From Alphaproteobacteria bacterium (GTDB taxonomy: Bacteria > Pseudomonadota > Alphaproteobacteria > Micavibrionales > Micavibrionaceae), in the NCBI GenBank assembly GCA_021775955.1, contig JAJFGU010000004.1:310001-374000 (forward strand): a stretch of DNA of 64,000 nucleotides. The letters run 5' to 3'. The notes beneath the pieces are model-generated. The model did no database searches. It was given only the letters and a program-made list of their open reading frames with translations, and had not been told where the DNA came from. Of this stretch, positions 1-8,560 are shown in pieces (position 1 is the stretch's first letter; every line of letters starts with the position of its first letter). A program made the position numbers and the translations under genes.

Positions 1-1
1 C

Positions 2-559
2 GGCCTCGGTCCGGCCGGAACCGGGAAAACCTATCTCGCGGTCGCCGTGGGTGTTTCGCTTTATCTGCAGGGCAAGGTCGAGCGCCTGATTTTCTGCCGC
101 CCCGCGTTAGAGGCAGGCGAGCGTCTGGGCTTTCTGCCCGGCGATATGCAGGAAAAGGTCGATCCGTATTTGCGTCCGATCTATGACGCGCTGCATGACA
201 TGATGCCCTGGGATGAAATTATGAAGAAAATTGAAACCGGCGATATCGAGATCGCGCCGCTGGCCTTTATGCGCGGGCGCACATTATCAAACGCCTTTGT
301 CATTCTCGATGAAGCGCAAAACACCACAGCGACCCAGATGAAAATGATTTTAACCCGTATGGGAGAATCCTCGCGCATGGTGGTGACCGGCGATATCACC
401 CAGACCGATTTGCCTAACGGTGTAAAGTCCGGCCTGCGCGATGCCACAGAAATCCTGAGTGACGAGGACAGCATTAAATTTATTACTTTCGAAAACAGCG
501 ATGTCGTTCGTCATCCCCTTGTCAGCAAAATCATCAACGCCTATGACCGCGCCAAATAA
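2..559 (+). CDS. phoH: PhoH-like ATPase, 5' partial
   Basis: This is a PhoH-family P-loop ATPase, a cytoplasmic protein linked to RNA metabolism. The gene enters from the left edge: the frame is open from base 2 and begins inside the Walker A motif GPAGTGKT. The Walker B region (FVILDEAQN) and the sensor-like [12 protein letters not shown] follow. About 186 residues are present, so the N-terminal third is missing. An in-frame GTG at 47 lies after the Walker A motif and cannot be the real start. The stop overlaps the start of ybeY by 17 bases, which indicates an operon. PhoH next to YbeY is a widespread bacterial pairing in RNA processing. Confidence 0.93.
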   Translation, partial: GLGPAGTGKTYLAVAVGVSLYLQGKVERLIFCRPALEAGERLGFLPGDMQEKVDPYLRPIYDALHDMMPWDEIMKKIETGDIEIAPLAFMRGRTLSNAFVILDEAQNTTATQMKMILTRMGESSRMVVTGDITQTDLPNGVKSGLRDATEILSDEDSIKFITFENSDVVRHPLVSKIINAYDRAK

Positions 560-1025
560 TTTCCAAATTGATATTACCGTTCCTGAACAGGAATGGGAAA
601 CACGGCTCTCCGGTATTCGGGAACTGGCAGAATCTTGTGTGCAGAGCGTGATAAACAAGGCTCCAGACAATTTACAGGCAAATGAAATCAGTATCGTCTT
701 TGCAAATAACTCGTTTATCCAGGATTTAAACCTGCGCTATCGCGAACAGGACAAGCCGACCAATGTGTTGTCTTTTCCGCAAAACGAGGGCGAGAACCTC
801 GGCGATATCATCCTGGCACTGGAAACCATTACCCAAGAAGCGCAGGATCAAAACAAATCGCTGGAGCACCATGTCAGCCATCTGATCGTCCACGGCACGC
901 TGCATTTACTCGGCCATGACCATGAAAATGAGGACGAGGCCGATGATATGGAGGCGCTGGAAATCAGCGTATTAGAAACGCTTGGTATAAAAAACCCTTA
1001 TGAAACTGAGGATTCTGTGTCATAA
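543..1025 (+). CDS. ybeY: endoribonuclease / rRNA maturation factor YbeY
   Basis: YbeY is a zinc-dependent endoribonuclease needed for 16S rRNA 3'-end maturation and ribosome quality control. The zinc signature [11 protein letters not shown] is visible near residue 120, preceded by the family motif [18 protein letters not shown]. The chosen ATG at 543 gives 160 residues, the usual family size. An earlier in-frame start at 459 would lie deep inside phoH. The 17-base overlap with phoH suggests translational coupling. Confidence 0.95.
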   Translation: MTAPNNFQIDITVPEQEWETRLSGIRELAESCVQSVINKAPDNLQANEISIVFANNSFIQDLNLRYREQDKPTNVLSFPQNEGENLGDIILALETITQEAQDQNKSLEHHVSHLIVHGTLHLLGHDHENEDEADDMEALEISVLETLGIKNPYETEDSVS

Positions 1026-1039
1026 TCAAGACATATAAC

Positions 1040-1969
1040 ATGCTAAAAATGCCCGAAGAAAACGAAGAACCGTCCAGTATAGCTCCACAACCTGCTAAAC
1101 AAGCCGGTCAACAGCATGATGCTGTAAACGGACATAAATCCTTATTTTCCAAGCTTAAATCCGTTATTAAAGGCAAGCCTGACCCGACTTTGCGCGAGGC
1201 TCTGGAAGAATATATTGAGGAACCGGACGAGCATGCCAATCAGGATGCCATTGCCGCGCATGAAAAGGCTCTGATCGCCAATGTTTTAAAGCTGCATGAT
1301 TTAACCGTCGTTGATGTCATGGTGCCGCGCGCCGATATTGTCGCCATTGATGTCGATACCTCTCAGAAAGAGCTGCTTGAGCTTTTGTCCGAAAAGCAGC
1401 ACAGCCGCATTCCGGTTTACAAGGAAACGCTGGATGAGGTGCTGGGCAGTATTCATATCAAGGATATTCTCGCCACTCTGGCCAAAGGTGAAAAAATCAA
1501 GATCAAAAAACTGGTGCGTGAAATTCCCGTTGTTTCACCTTCGATGCATGTTCTCGATCTTTTGTTGCAAATGCGCGAAAGCCGCAAACACATGGCGCTG
1601 GTGATTGACGAGTTCGGCGGCATTGACGGCCTTGTCACCATTGGTGATGTGATCGAATCCATTGTCGGCGAAATCGATGATGAATATGACCCCGATGACA
1701 CACCGGAGCTGACAGATGAAGAAGGCGGCACCGTTCTGGCCGATGCACGCGTTGATATTGACGAATTCGAGGAGCGCTACGGCCAAATTTTATCCGAAGA
1801 AGAACGTGAGGAAAGCGATACATTAGGAGGCCTTGTTTTTGCATTGGCCGGACGTGTTCCGGCGCGCGGTGAAGTGCTGACACATGATAACGGCATGGTG
1901 TTTGAAGTTCTTGATGCCGGACCTCGTCGCGTCAACAAAATCCGCATTCGTAATATACCAGCCGCCTAA
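1040..1969 (+). CDS. corC: CorC/HlyC-type CBS-domain protein
   Basis: This 309-residue cytoplasmic protein has the CorC/TlyC layout. A charged N-terminus leads into VVDVMVPRADIVAID, then two CBS domains (about residues 90-215, including MALVIDEFGGIDGLVT), an acidic linker (IVGEIDDEYD) and a C-terminal transporter-associated domain ending near residue 305. There is no N-terminal DUF21 membrane domain, so this is the short soluble form often found between ybeY and lnt. It is thought to act in divalent metal efflux or homeostasis. It lies 14 bases after ybeY and 20 before lnt, so it is probably in the same operon. Confidence 0.9.
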   Translation: MLKMPEENEEPSSIAPQPAKQAGQQHDAVNGHKSLFSKLKSVIKGKPDPTLREALEEYIEEPDEHANQDAIAAHEKALIANVLKLHDLTVVDVMVPRADIVAIDVDTSQKELLELLSEKQHSRIPVYKETLDEVLGSIHIKDILATLAKGEKIKIKKLVREIPVVSPSMHVLDLLLQMRESRKHMALVIDEFGGIDGLVTIGDVIESIVGEIDDEYDPDDTPELTDEEGGTVLADARVDIDEFEERYGQILSEEEREESDTLGGLVFALAGRVPARGEVLTHDNGMVFEVLDAGPRRVNKIRIRNIPAA

Positions 1970-1989
1970 ACCATGCTTATAATGCCGGC

Positions 1990-3525
1990 ATGAACAAGAA
2001 GATCGCGCTTCACCTATTGGGCTGTCTGGCCGCAGGCATTGTTTCCGCCCTTGCCATGGCACCGGCGAATATCTTTCTGGCCTTGTTTGTGGGCCTTAGC
2101 GCTTTTTATATCCTGCTGTCCAAAGCAACATCGGGCCTGCAGGCTTTTTTCTTCGGCTGGGCCTTTGGCGCCGGTTATTTCATTACCAGCCTGTCCTGGA
2201 TCGGCAATGCCTTGCTGGTGGAGGGCAATCCTTATATCTGGGCCTGGCCGCTGGCGGTGATTGGATTTCCAGGGTCGCTGGGCCTGTTCACCGCTTTTTC
2301 GGGATGGGCCATTCATAAATTTGCAACACCTCAAAAACTATCGGGTCTTTTGAGTTTTACAGGTTTCTTTGCTCTATTTGAATGGCTGCGCGGTCATGTA
2401 TTTACAGGGTTTCCCTGGAATCTTTTTGGCTACACCTGGGTCGATATTCTACCCATCGTACAAATCGTTTCTTTCAGTAATGTTTACTTTCTGACCCTTC
2501 TGACCATCTTTTGGGCGGCGTTACCCGGATTTCTTTATCTTTCAAATCAAACCACCAAACTCAAAATTATTACAGCTTCCTGCGCTGTTCTTCTTTTTGC
2601 TACCTGCTTTGGCTACGGGTCATGGCGGCTGCAGACCCATCAAACCGAATATGTAGATGATGTCTCTTTGCGTATTGTGCAGCCAAATATTCTACAATCA
2701 AAAAAATGGGATCGTACAAAAATCGTTAGCAATTTCTATGTCCATGTCGAGTTGTCTTATTCCGATAAAACCGAAAAAGGCACCACCTATGTGATCTGGC
2801 CGGAAACGGCATTAAGCCACTGGTTTGTACAAGATAAATCCTCGATGCTGGCCATTGGCGATGCGTTGAACTCTTATGACGGTAATGCTCATTTGTTGAC
2901 GGGAATCCTGCGCCGCACCCCTGAAAGCAAAACCTATTTCAATTCACTTATGCAGATAAATGAAAAGAGAGAAACAAAAGAAGTCTACGACAAATCCCAT
3001 CTCGTGCCGTTTGGCGAATACATCCCTTATCAGAGCCTTATTCCCATCGGCCCGGTTTCTCAATTTAGCGGCCTGACCCCCGGAGACGGCATCCAGACCC
3101 TGACCACAAAGCAGGGCCTGCGCTACAGCCCTCTCATTTGCTACGAAATCATCTTTCCCGGCAAAGTCATACGAAGGGATGAACCCTCACCCGATGTCAT
3201 GATTAACATCACAAATGACGCCTGGTACAGCTTCAGCGCCGGGCCGCATCAACACTTCGTACACGCGGTTTTCCGGGCCATTGAGGAAGGCATTCCGGTG
3301 GCCAGATCCGCCAATACGGGTTTTTCAGGACTCGTGGACCCTTTGGGCCGCATTTTGCACAAAACAGAGCTGTTTGAAGAAAATACGAAAAATCTTTTAC
3401 TCCCAAAAAAAATAAGGGTTTTTAAAGGCAGCTACATTTTTGAAACCTTAGCTTTTTTGGCCCTTTCATTGGTTTTTTGCTTATCTGGGGCAGCCCTTAG
3501 CCGTCTGTTTACAAACACAGATTGA
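1990..3525 (+). CDS. lnt: apolipoprotein N-acyltransferase
   Basis: Lnt adds the third acyl chain to the N-terminal cysteine of lipoproteins in the inner membrane. The first 210 residues are hydrophobic with about six membrane segments. A nitrilase-like domain follows, and its catalytic triad can be read: Glu in YVIWPETALS (near 271), Lys in YDKSHLVPFGEY (near 335) and Cys in LICYEIIFPG (near 383). A final hydrophobic segment lies near residues 480-505. The 511-residue length is typical. It is the last gene of the phoH-ybeY-corC-lnt run. Confidence 0.95.
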   Translation: MNKKIALHLLGCLAAGIVSALAMAPANIFLALFVGLSAFYILLSKATSGLQAFFFGWAFGAGYFITSLSWIGNALLVEGNPYIWAWPLAVIGFPGSLGLFTAFSGWAIHKFATPQKLSGLLSFTGFFALFEWLRGHVFTGFPWNLFGYTWVDILPIVQIVSFSNVYFLTLLTIFWAALPGFLYLSNQTTKLKIITASCAVLLFATCFGYGSWRLQTHQTEYVDDVSLRIVQPNILQSKKWDRTKIVSNFYVHVELSYSDKTEKGTTYVIWPETALSHWFVQDKSSMLAIGDALNSYDGNAHLLTGILRRTPESKTYFNSLMQINEKRETKEVYDKSHLVPFGEYIPYQSLIPIGPVSQFSGLTPGDGIQTLTTKQGLRYSPLICYEIIFPGKVIRRDEPSPDVMINITNDAWYSFSAGPHQHFVHAVFRAIEEGIPVARSANTGFSGLVDPLGRILHKTELFEENTKNLLLPKKIRVFKGSYIFETLAFLALSLVFCLSGAALSRLFTNTD

Positions 3526-3682
3526 ATACTATTAAGAAAAACATACTTAAGGTTAGTTGCATGCCGAAGTAGTCACAGGTATTCCTATATGCTGGCTTTG
3601 AGTTTTAAAATTAGGCCATAAAGTCTAGATGTATAAAGACACAGCCATAATACGGCAAAACGATATGAGTAATGAGTAGTAA

Positions 3683-4135
3683 ATGGTAACAAAACCCAGA
3701 AAAACCAAAGGAACGCCCGATCCTGTTGATGTGCATGTCGGACAAAGGCTCCGCGTCCGCCGTTCTCTACAAGGCATGAGCCAGGAAAAACTGGCAAATG
3801 CTATAAACCTCACATTTCAACAAGTTCAAAAATACGAGCGCGGCACGAACAGAATCAGCGCTGGAAGACTTTACCAGTTTAGTAAGATACTGGACGTTCC
3901 CATCAGCTATTTTTATGACCAGTTTGAAGAACCTTTAGCTAATACGCAAGGAGCCTACGGCTTTGCTGATAATGAGCAGGAGGGGTTTTCAACTGAAGAC
4001 CTTATGCAGCGTAAGGAAACGCTGGATCTCGTGCGCACATATTACTCCATCAAAGACCCCAATAAGCGCAAGGATATCATTAAGTTTATTAAGTCTATGA
4101 CCAGCCGTATGAAAGATGAAGACGGCTCTGATTAA
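3683..4135 (+). CDS. XRE-family transcriptional regulator (PraR-like)
   Basis: This 150-residue regulator has an N-terminal helix-turn-helix (about residues 15-75): VGQRLRVRRSLQGMSQEKLA, then NLTFQQVQKYERGTNRIS. The C-terminal half is charged and ends in KFIKSM. The sequence and its place between lnt and metK match the conserved alphaproteobacterial regulator called PraR or PhrR in rhizobia. Assignment to that group is inferred from family knowledge and position. The target genes cannot be read from the sequence. The upstream 157 bases (3526-3682) show no convincing promoter. Confidence 0.85.
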   Translation: MVTKPRKTKGTPDPVDVHVGQRLRVRRSLQGMSQEKLANAINLTFQQVQKYERGTNRISAGRLYQFSKILDVPISYFYDQFEEPLANTQGAYGFADNEQEGFSTEDLMQRKETLDLVRTYYSIKDPNKRKDIIKFIKSMTSRMKDEDGSD

Positions 4136-4234
4136 TTTGCGCTTGAATACCGGGTCTTTTCCGATTAATCTGCTCCCTTGATTTTTAATAGATATTAAAT
4201 ACCGTTTCACCCTTAATTATGGGAGTTTAAAATC

Positions 4235-5473
4235 GTGCCACCATATTCAGGACAAGCCATGCAGCAGCAACAACACGACGCACAACAAGAATTACATACC
4301 GAACTTAAAGATTATATCTTTACCAGTGAATCCGTTTCCGAAGGTCACCCGGACAAGATATGCGATCGTATATCCGATGAAATTGTCGACCTTTATTTAG
4401 GCAAGGACCCGGAGTCCCGTGTTGCCTGTGAAACATTGGTAACAACCGATACGGTTGTGATCGCTGGTGAAACGCGCGGTCCGGATTCGATCACCCGTGA
4501 CGACATTGAACAAGCCGCGCGCAAGGCCATCAAAGATATCGGCTATGAGCAGGAAGGCTTTCACTGGGAAACCGTCAATGTCGATGTCAAGCTGCACAAG
4601 CAATCGGTTGATATTGCGCAAGGCGTTGATGAAGGAACCGGCGTTGATACCAATGAAGGCGCAGGCGATCAGGGCATTATGTTCGGTTATGCCTGCCGCG
4701 AAACCGATGCGCTTATGCCGGCGGCCATTCATTACTCTCATGCCATCTTGCGTGCCCTGGCTGAAGCCCGGCATTCAGGCGCCATCAAAGGCATTGAGCC
4801 GGATTCAAAATCGCAGGTCACACTGGAATATAAAAACGACATGCCTGTGCGCGCTACCTCTGTTGTAGTCTCCACGCAGCATGCGGATGGCCTCAGCCAG
4901 GACGATGTCAAAGAGCTGGTCCGCCCTTATGTCGAAAAAATTCTGCCTGAGGACTGGATGCCACCGGAAGAAGAATTCTACGTTAACCCAACCGGTCGTG
5001 TTGTTATTGGCGGCCCTGTCGGCGATGCCGGTCTTACGGGACGCAAAATTATTGTCGACACCTATGGCGGTGCTGCCCCGCATGGCGGCGGTGCGTTTTC
5101 CGGTAAGGATCCGACAAAAGTTGACCGCAGCGCCGCTTATGCCGCCCGTTATCTGGCCAAAAATGTTGTTGCATCCGGTTATGCCGAAGGCTGCACTATT
5201 CAGCTGGCTTATGCGATCGGCGTTTCCAAGCCGCTTAGCTTTTACGTGAACACCCACGGTACAGGCACAGTGCCCGAGGAGGTTATCATCAAAGCCCTTC
5301 AGGAAACTGTTGATCTTAGCCCGCGCGGCATTCGTGAACACCTAAAGCTCAGCCGTCCGATCTATGCCCGCACAGCGGCGTATGGACATTTCGGCCGCGA
5401 GCCGGAATCCGATGGTGGATTTTCCTGGGAAAAAACCGACCTTGTTGACGGCTTGCAAAAAATCATTGGCTGA
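4235..5473 (+). CDS. metK: S-adenosylmethionine synthase
   Basis: MetK makes SAM from methionine and ATP in the cytosol. Visible signatures are [15 protein letters not shown] near residue 35, [12 protein letters not shown] near 140 and the [19 protein letters not shown] loop near 285. The GTG at 4235 has GGGAG nine bases upstream and gives 412 residues. An ATG at 4259 is an alternative and would remove eight residues. I looked at 4136-4234 for a SAM riboswitch and saw no recognisable motif. The stop is overlapped by the trmB start. Confidence 0.96.
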   Translation: MPPYSGQAMQQQQHDAQQELHTELKDYIFTSESVSEGHPDKICDRISDEIVDLYLGKDPESRVACETLVTTDTVVIAGETRGPDSITRDDIEQAARKAIKDIGYEQEGFHWETVNVDVKLHKQSVDIAQGVDEGTGVDTNEGAGDQGIMFGYACRETDALMPAAIHYSHAILRALAEARHSGAIKGIEPDSKSQVTLEYKNDMPVRATSVVVSTQHADGLSQDDVKELVRPYVEKILPEDWMPPEEEFYVNPTGRVVIGGPVGDAGLTGRKIIVDTYGGAAPHGGGAFSGKDPTKVDRSAAYAARYLAKNVVASGYAEGCTIQLAYAIGVSKPLSFYVNTHGTGTVPEEVIIKALQETVDLSPRGIREHLKLSRPIYARTAAYGHFGREPESDGGFSWEKTDLVDGLQKIIG

Positions 5474-6224
5474 GCCGGAAACCAAACGCCGGCTTTACGG
5501 ACGCCGTCAAAGCCGCCCGCTGAATAAGGAACGGAAGGCGGCGTTTGAATCCCTGCTCCCCAAGCTGCAGATCGATATAACCCCGGACCTAGATCCTAAA
5601 ACCTTATTCCCAAAACCTAAGACCCAGCACTGGCTGGAAATCGGTTTCGGCAATGGCGAACATCTCGCCGCGCTGCTGCGCGCACACCCCGAAAACGGCT
5701 ATATCGGGATAGAGCCTTATATCAACGGCATGGCGGCTTTTCTCAAAGACATATACAGCCATAGTCGTCATTCCGGCGCAGGCCGGAATCTTGATGATAT
5801 GGAGCAAGAAGACCCCGGCCTGCGCCGGGGTGACGTTTTGGACAACATCCGTGTGCTGATGGATGACGCGATGCTGCTGTGTGAAAACCTAAGCGATAAC
5901 AGCCTGGACGGTATTTACGTCCTCAACCCCGATCCCTGGCCGAAAACCCGCCACCACAAGCGCCGGATCATAAACAAACAAAACCTCGATATTTTTGCCC
6001 GCATCCTAAAACCCGGCGGCGCGCTTATCATGAGCACCGATGTCGATGCCCTTGCTGAATGGATGGTAACGGAAGCCTTTACTCACCCCGCTTTTGAATG
6101 GAGCGCAGAGAGCGCCGACGACTGGCGCAAAGCGCCAAAAGACTGGATTAAAACAAGATATGAAGAAAAGGGCACAGAAGCGGGTCGAAACCAGACCTAT
6201 CTGATATTTAAAAAATCTGCTTAA
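5466..6224 (+). CDS. trmB: tRNA (guanine46-N7)-methyltransferase with in-frame palindromic insert
   Basis: TrmB methylates G46 of tRNAs using SAM. The SAM loop [11 protein letters not shown] and the signature [14 protein letters not shown] are present, as is the C-terminal TRYEEKG. The likely start is TTG at 5466, which overlaps the metK stop. An upstream ATG at 5364 lies inside metK. Between AAFLKDI and [11 protein letters not shown] sits a stretch of about 24 residues (SRHSGAGRN...DPGLRRGDV), encoded by a palindromic repeat at 5767-5834 and absent from ordinary TrmB proteins as I know them. The insert keeps the frame, falls between two conserved core strands, and probably forms a surface loop. 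Confidence 0.93.
   Translation: MAEPETKRRLYGRRQSRPLNKERKAAFESLLPKLQIDITPDLDPKTLFPKPKTQHWLEIGFGNGEHLAALLRAHPENGYIGIEPYINGMAAFLKDIYSHSRHSGAGRNLDDMEQEDPGLRRGDVLDNIRVLMDDAMLLCENLSDNSLDGIYVLNPDPWPKTRHHKRRIINKQNLDIFARILKPGGALIMSTDVDALAEWMVTEAFTHPAFEWSAESADDWRKAPKDWIKTRYEEKGTEAGRNQTYLIFKKSA
5767..5834. repeat. palindromic element inside trmB
   Basis: Two nested hairpins lie head to tail. GTCATTCCGGC-GCAG-GCCGGAAT is on the left and CCCCGGCCTGCGCCGGGG followed by TGAC on the right, so the element begins with GTCAT and ends with GTGAC. It is open in the trmB frame over its whole length. Its layout matches the copies at 18905, 23707, 47883 and 62112, with different arm sequences. Confidence 0.85.
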
Positions 6225-6229
6225 AACCC

Positions 6230-6258
6230 TTGCTTTTTATAAGATCTGGACCTATATT
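6230..6258 (+). promoter_or_regulatory. candidate sigma-70 promoter of the rimP-nusA-infB operon
   Basis: TTGCTT at 6230-6235 and TATATT at 6253-6258 are separated by exactly 17 bases. The pair overlaps no gene and sits about 65 bases before the rimP start, just ahead of a leader hairpin. Confidence 0.55.
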
Positions 6259-6284
6259 CCCCACAAATAGACCCGAAATGTAAG

Positions 6285-6314
6285 GGTGGGCTCAAAAAGA
6301 GGCCCGCCTTTTTT
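6285..6314 (+). terminator. hairpin with T-tract in the rimP leader
   Basis: GGTGGGC (6285-6291) pairs with GCCCGCC (6302-6308) and six T residues follow. It would end trmB transcripts. Because it lies downstream of the candidate promoter at 6230, it could also attenuate transcription into the rimP operon, whose products include the antiterminator NusA. Confidence 0.6.
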
Positions 6315-6323
6315 ATTGCTTAA

Positions 6324-6842
6324 ATGAATATAAAAAGCATGAGAATGAAAACGACCCCGATGGAAGAAAAGATTGCTGATATAGTCACGCCGGTCATTGA
6401 AGACCTGGGCTTTGACCTCGTCTGCGTCAAGATTGTGGGTGAAGACGGTGCTCAGAATGTGCAGCTCATGGCCGAAGACCCCAAGACAAAACGTCTGGGC
6501 GTTGATGATTGCGCCAAAATCAGCCGCGCCGTTGCCGTCGTGCTGGATGTTGAGGATCCTATTAGTGGAAAGTACCGCCTGGAGGTTAGCTCCCCCGGTA
6601 TTGACCGCCCCTTGATAAGAGAGAGCGATTTTGAAGATTATTCCGGCTTTGAAGCCAAGCTGGAGACAAATATGCCTATAGAAAACGGACGAAAGCGTTT
6701 TCGCGGCACTTTAAAAGGAATGAAGGACAGTATGGTTTTAATCGACACCGATCAGGGCGAAGTGGAAATCCCCTTCGGCTCGCTTGCCAAGGCGAAACTG
6801 GTTTTAACTGATGAGCTTATTAAAGCGACAGCGAATATCTAA
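6324..6842 (+). CDS. rimP: ribosome maturation factor RimP
   Basis: RimP assists 30S subunit maturation. The alpha/beta domain includes GFDLVCVKIVGEDG, then VDDCAKISRAVAVVLDVEDPI and the signature YRLEVSSPGIDRPL (about residues 84-97). An SH3-like C-terminal domain follows. There is no clear ribosome binding site at the first ATG (6324). In-frame ATGs at 6345 and 6360 are alternatives; the family usually starts close to MEEKIADIV, which favours 6360. It leads the nusA-infB operon, the common arrangement. Confidence 0.93.
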   Translation: MNIKSMRMKTTPMEEKIADIVTPVIEDLGFDLVCVKIVGEDGAQNVQLMAEDPKTKRLGVDDCAKISRAVAVVLDVEDPISGKYRLEVSSPGIDRPLIRESDFEDYSGFEAKLETNMPIENGRKRFRGTLKGMKDSMVLIDTDQGEVEIPFGSLAKAKLVLTDELIKATANI

Positions 6843-6865
6843 AGAAAGAGGAAAAGGAAAGAACA

Positions 6866-8488
6866 ATGGAACTGTTACAAGTAGCTGATAACGTAGCAAG
6901 AGAAAAAAACATCGAACGCGAGATTGTGATCGTCGCGATGGAAGAGGCCATTCAAAAGGCGGGCCGCTCCAAATACGGACATGAGCAAGATATTCGCGCC
7001 GTTATTGATCGCAAATCAGGCGAAATCACACTGAAGCGCTACCGCGAAGTGATCGAGAATGAAGAAGAAGTGGAAAACGAGGTAGCCCAGCTTACCCTTC
7101 CACAGGCACAAAAAATAAAATCAGATGCAAAAATCGGGGATTTCCTGATTGACGATCTGCCGCCACTTGATTTTGGACGTATTGCCGCCCAGACCGCCAA
7201 ACAGGTTATCATGCAAAAAGTGCGTGAAGCCGAGCGCGCACGTCAATATGAAGAATTTAAAGACCGCGTTGGTGAAGTCGTAAACGGCGCTGTCAAGCGT
7301 GTCGAATACGGCAACGCCACCATTGATGTACAAGGCCGCGCCGAAGCACTTCTGCGCCGCGATGAAGCCCTGCCGCGCGAGCATTTCAACAATAATGAAC
7401 GTGTGCGCGCCATTATCTATGAAGTGCGCGAAGAAGCCCGTGGACCACAAATCTTCCTTTCAAGAACCCATCCGGAATTCATGGCCAAGCTGTTTATGCA
7501 GGAAGTGCCGGAAATCTATGACGGTATTATCGAGATCAAAGGCGTCGCCCGCGATGCTGGCAGCCGTGCGAAAATCGCTGTTTCCTCCAAGGACAGCTCT
7601 ATCGATCCCGTTGGTGCCTGTGTTGGTATGCGCGGCAGCCGGGTTCAGGCCGTTGTGAACGAGCTCTCCGGCGAAAAAATTGATATCGTGCCGTGGTCCG
7701 ATGATGTTGCAACATTCGTGGTGAATGCATTACAGCCAGCCACTGTGGCAAAAGTTGTTCTGGATGAAGAAACCAAGCGCATGGACGTCGTTGTGCCCGA
7801 TGAGCAACTTAGCCTTGCGATTGGCCGCCGCGGACAAAATGTTCGCCTGGCTTCAATCCTGACCGGCTGGGACATCGACATTATGACCGAAGCTGAAGAA
7901 TCCGAGCGCCGCGCACAAGAATTTGCCACGCGTTCCGAATTGTTCAAGGAAGCCATGGATGTTGATGATGTGATCTCTCACCTGCTGGTGGCTGAAGGGT
8001 TCTCAAAAATTGAAGAAATCGCCGAAACTCCGGTGGAGGAGCTCAATCAGATTGAAGGCTTTGAAGAAGATCTTTCACAGGAACTTCAGACTCGCGCTAC
8101 TACCTTCCTCGCGAAAAAAGAAAAAGAGCTTAAGAAAAAGCAAAAAGAACTGGGTATCCAGGACGACCTGATGACACTTGAAGGCCTGGCTCCTGCCAAT
8201 GTTCTTTTGCTCGGCGAGAAAGAGATCAAAACGCGTGATGACCTGGCCGATCTGGCCGGTGACGAGCTGATTGAGATTCTTGGCGAAGGCAAAATGACAA
8301 CAAGAGAGGCCGATAAGATTATTATGGCCGCCAGAGCGCATTGGTTTGAAGAAGAAGACAAGGAAATTGAGGCCAAAGCGGCTCAGGAAGCAGAAGCTGC
8401 GGAAGACGCTGAATCTACAGAAAAGCCGGAAGAATCTAAAGTTCCTGAAGACACTGAAACACAAGAAGTAAAGGCGGTTGGAGAGTAA
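6866..8488 (+). CDS. nusA: transcription termination/antitermination protein NusA
   Basis: NusA binds RNA polymerase and nascent RNA to control pausing, termination and antitermination. An N-terminal domain is followed by an S1 domain (from about residue 135), KH domains with DPVGACVGMRGSRVQAV and SLAIGRRGQNVRLAS, and C-terminal helix-hairpin-helix repeats (about 365-500). The tail is acidic and Glu/Ala-rich. At 540 residues the size fits alphaproteobacterial NusA. AAGGAAAG precedes the start. It is followed directly by infB, with no ylxR gene between them. Confidence 0.96.
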   Translation: MELLQVADNVAREKNIEREIVIVAMEEAIQKAGRSKYGHEQDIRAVIDRKSGEITLKRYREVIENEEEVENEVAQLTLPQAQKIKSDAKIGDFLIDDLPPLDFGRIAAQTAKQVIMQKVREAERARQYEEFKDRVGEVVNGAVKRVEYGNATIDVQGRAEALLRRDEALPREHFNNNERVRAIIYEVREEARGPQIFLSRTHPEFMAKLFMQEVPEIYDGIIEIKGVARDAGSRAKIAVSSKDSSIDPVGACVGMRGSRVQAVVNELSGEKIDIVPWSDDVATFVVNALQPATVAKVVLDEETKRMDVVVPDEQLSLAIGRRGQNVRLASILTGWDIDIMTEAEESERRAQEFATRSELFKEAMDVDDVISHLLVAEGFSKIEEIAETPVEELNQIEGFEEDLSQELQTRATTFLAKKEKELKKKQKELGIQDDLMTLEGLAPANVLLLGEKEIKTRDDLADLAGDELIEILGEGKMTTREADKIIMAARAHWFEEEDKEIEAKAAQEAEAAEDAESTEKPEESKVPEDTETQEVKAVGE

Positions 8489-8560
8489 ATACGGTATGAA
8501 ATTTTGCTGCTGCACCAAGGTAGTGTATATCTAATCCGTATCTAAATTTGGACATATTAT

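Noticed and set aside
4136-4234. Possible SAM riboswitch before metK
   Set aside because: The 99-base leader shows no SAM-II or SAM-V-like conserved core that I can recognise.
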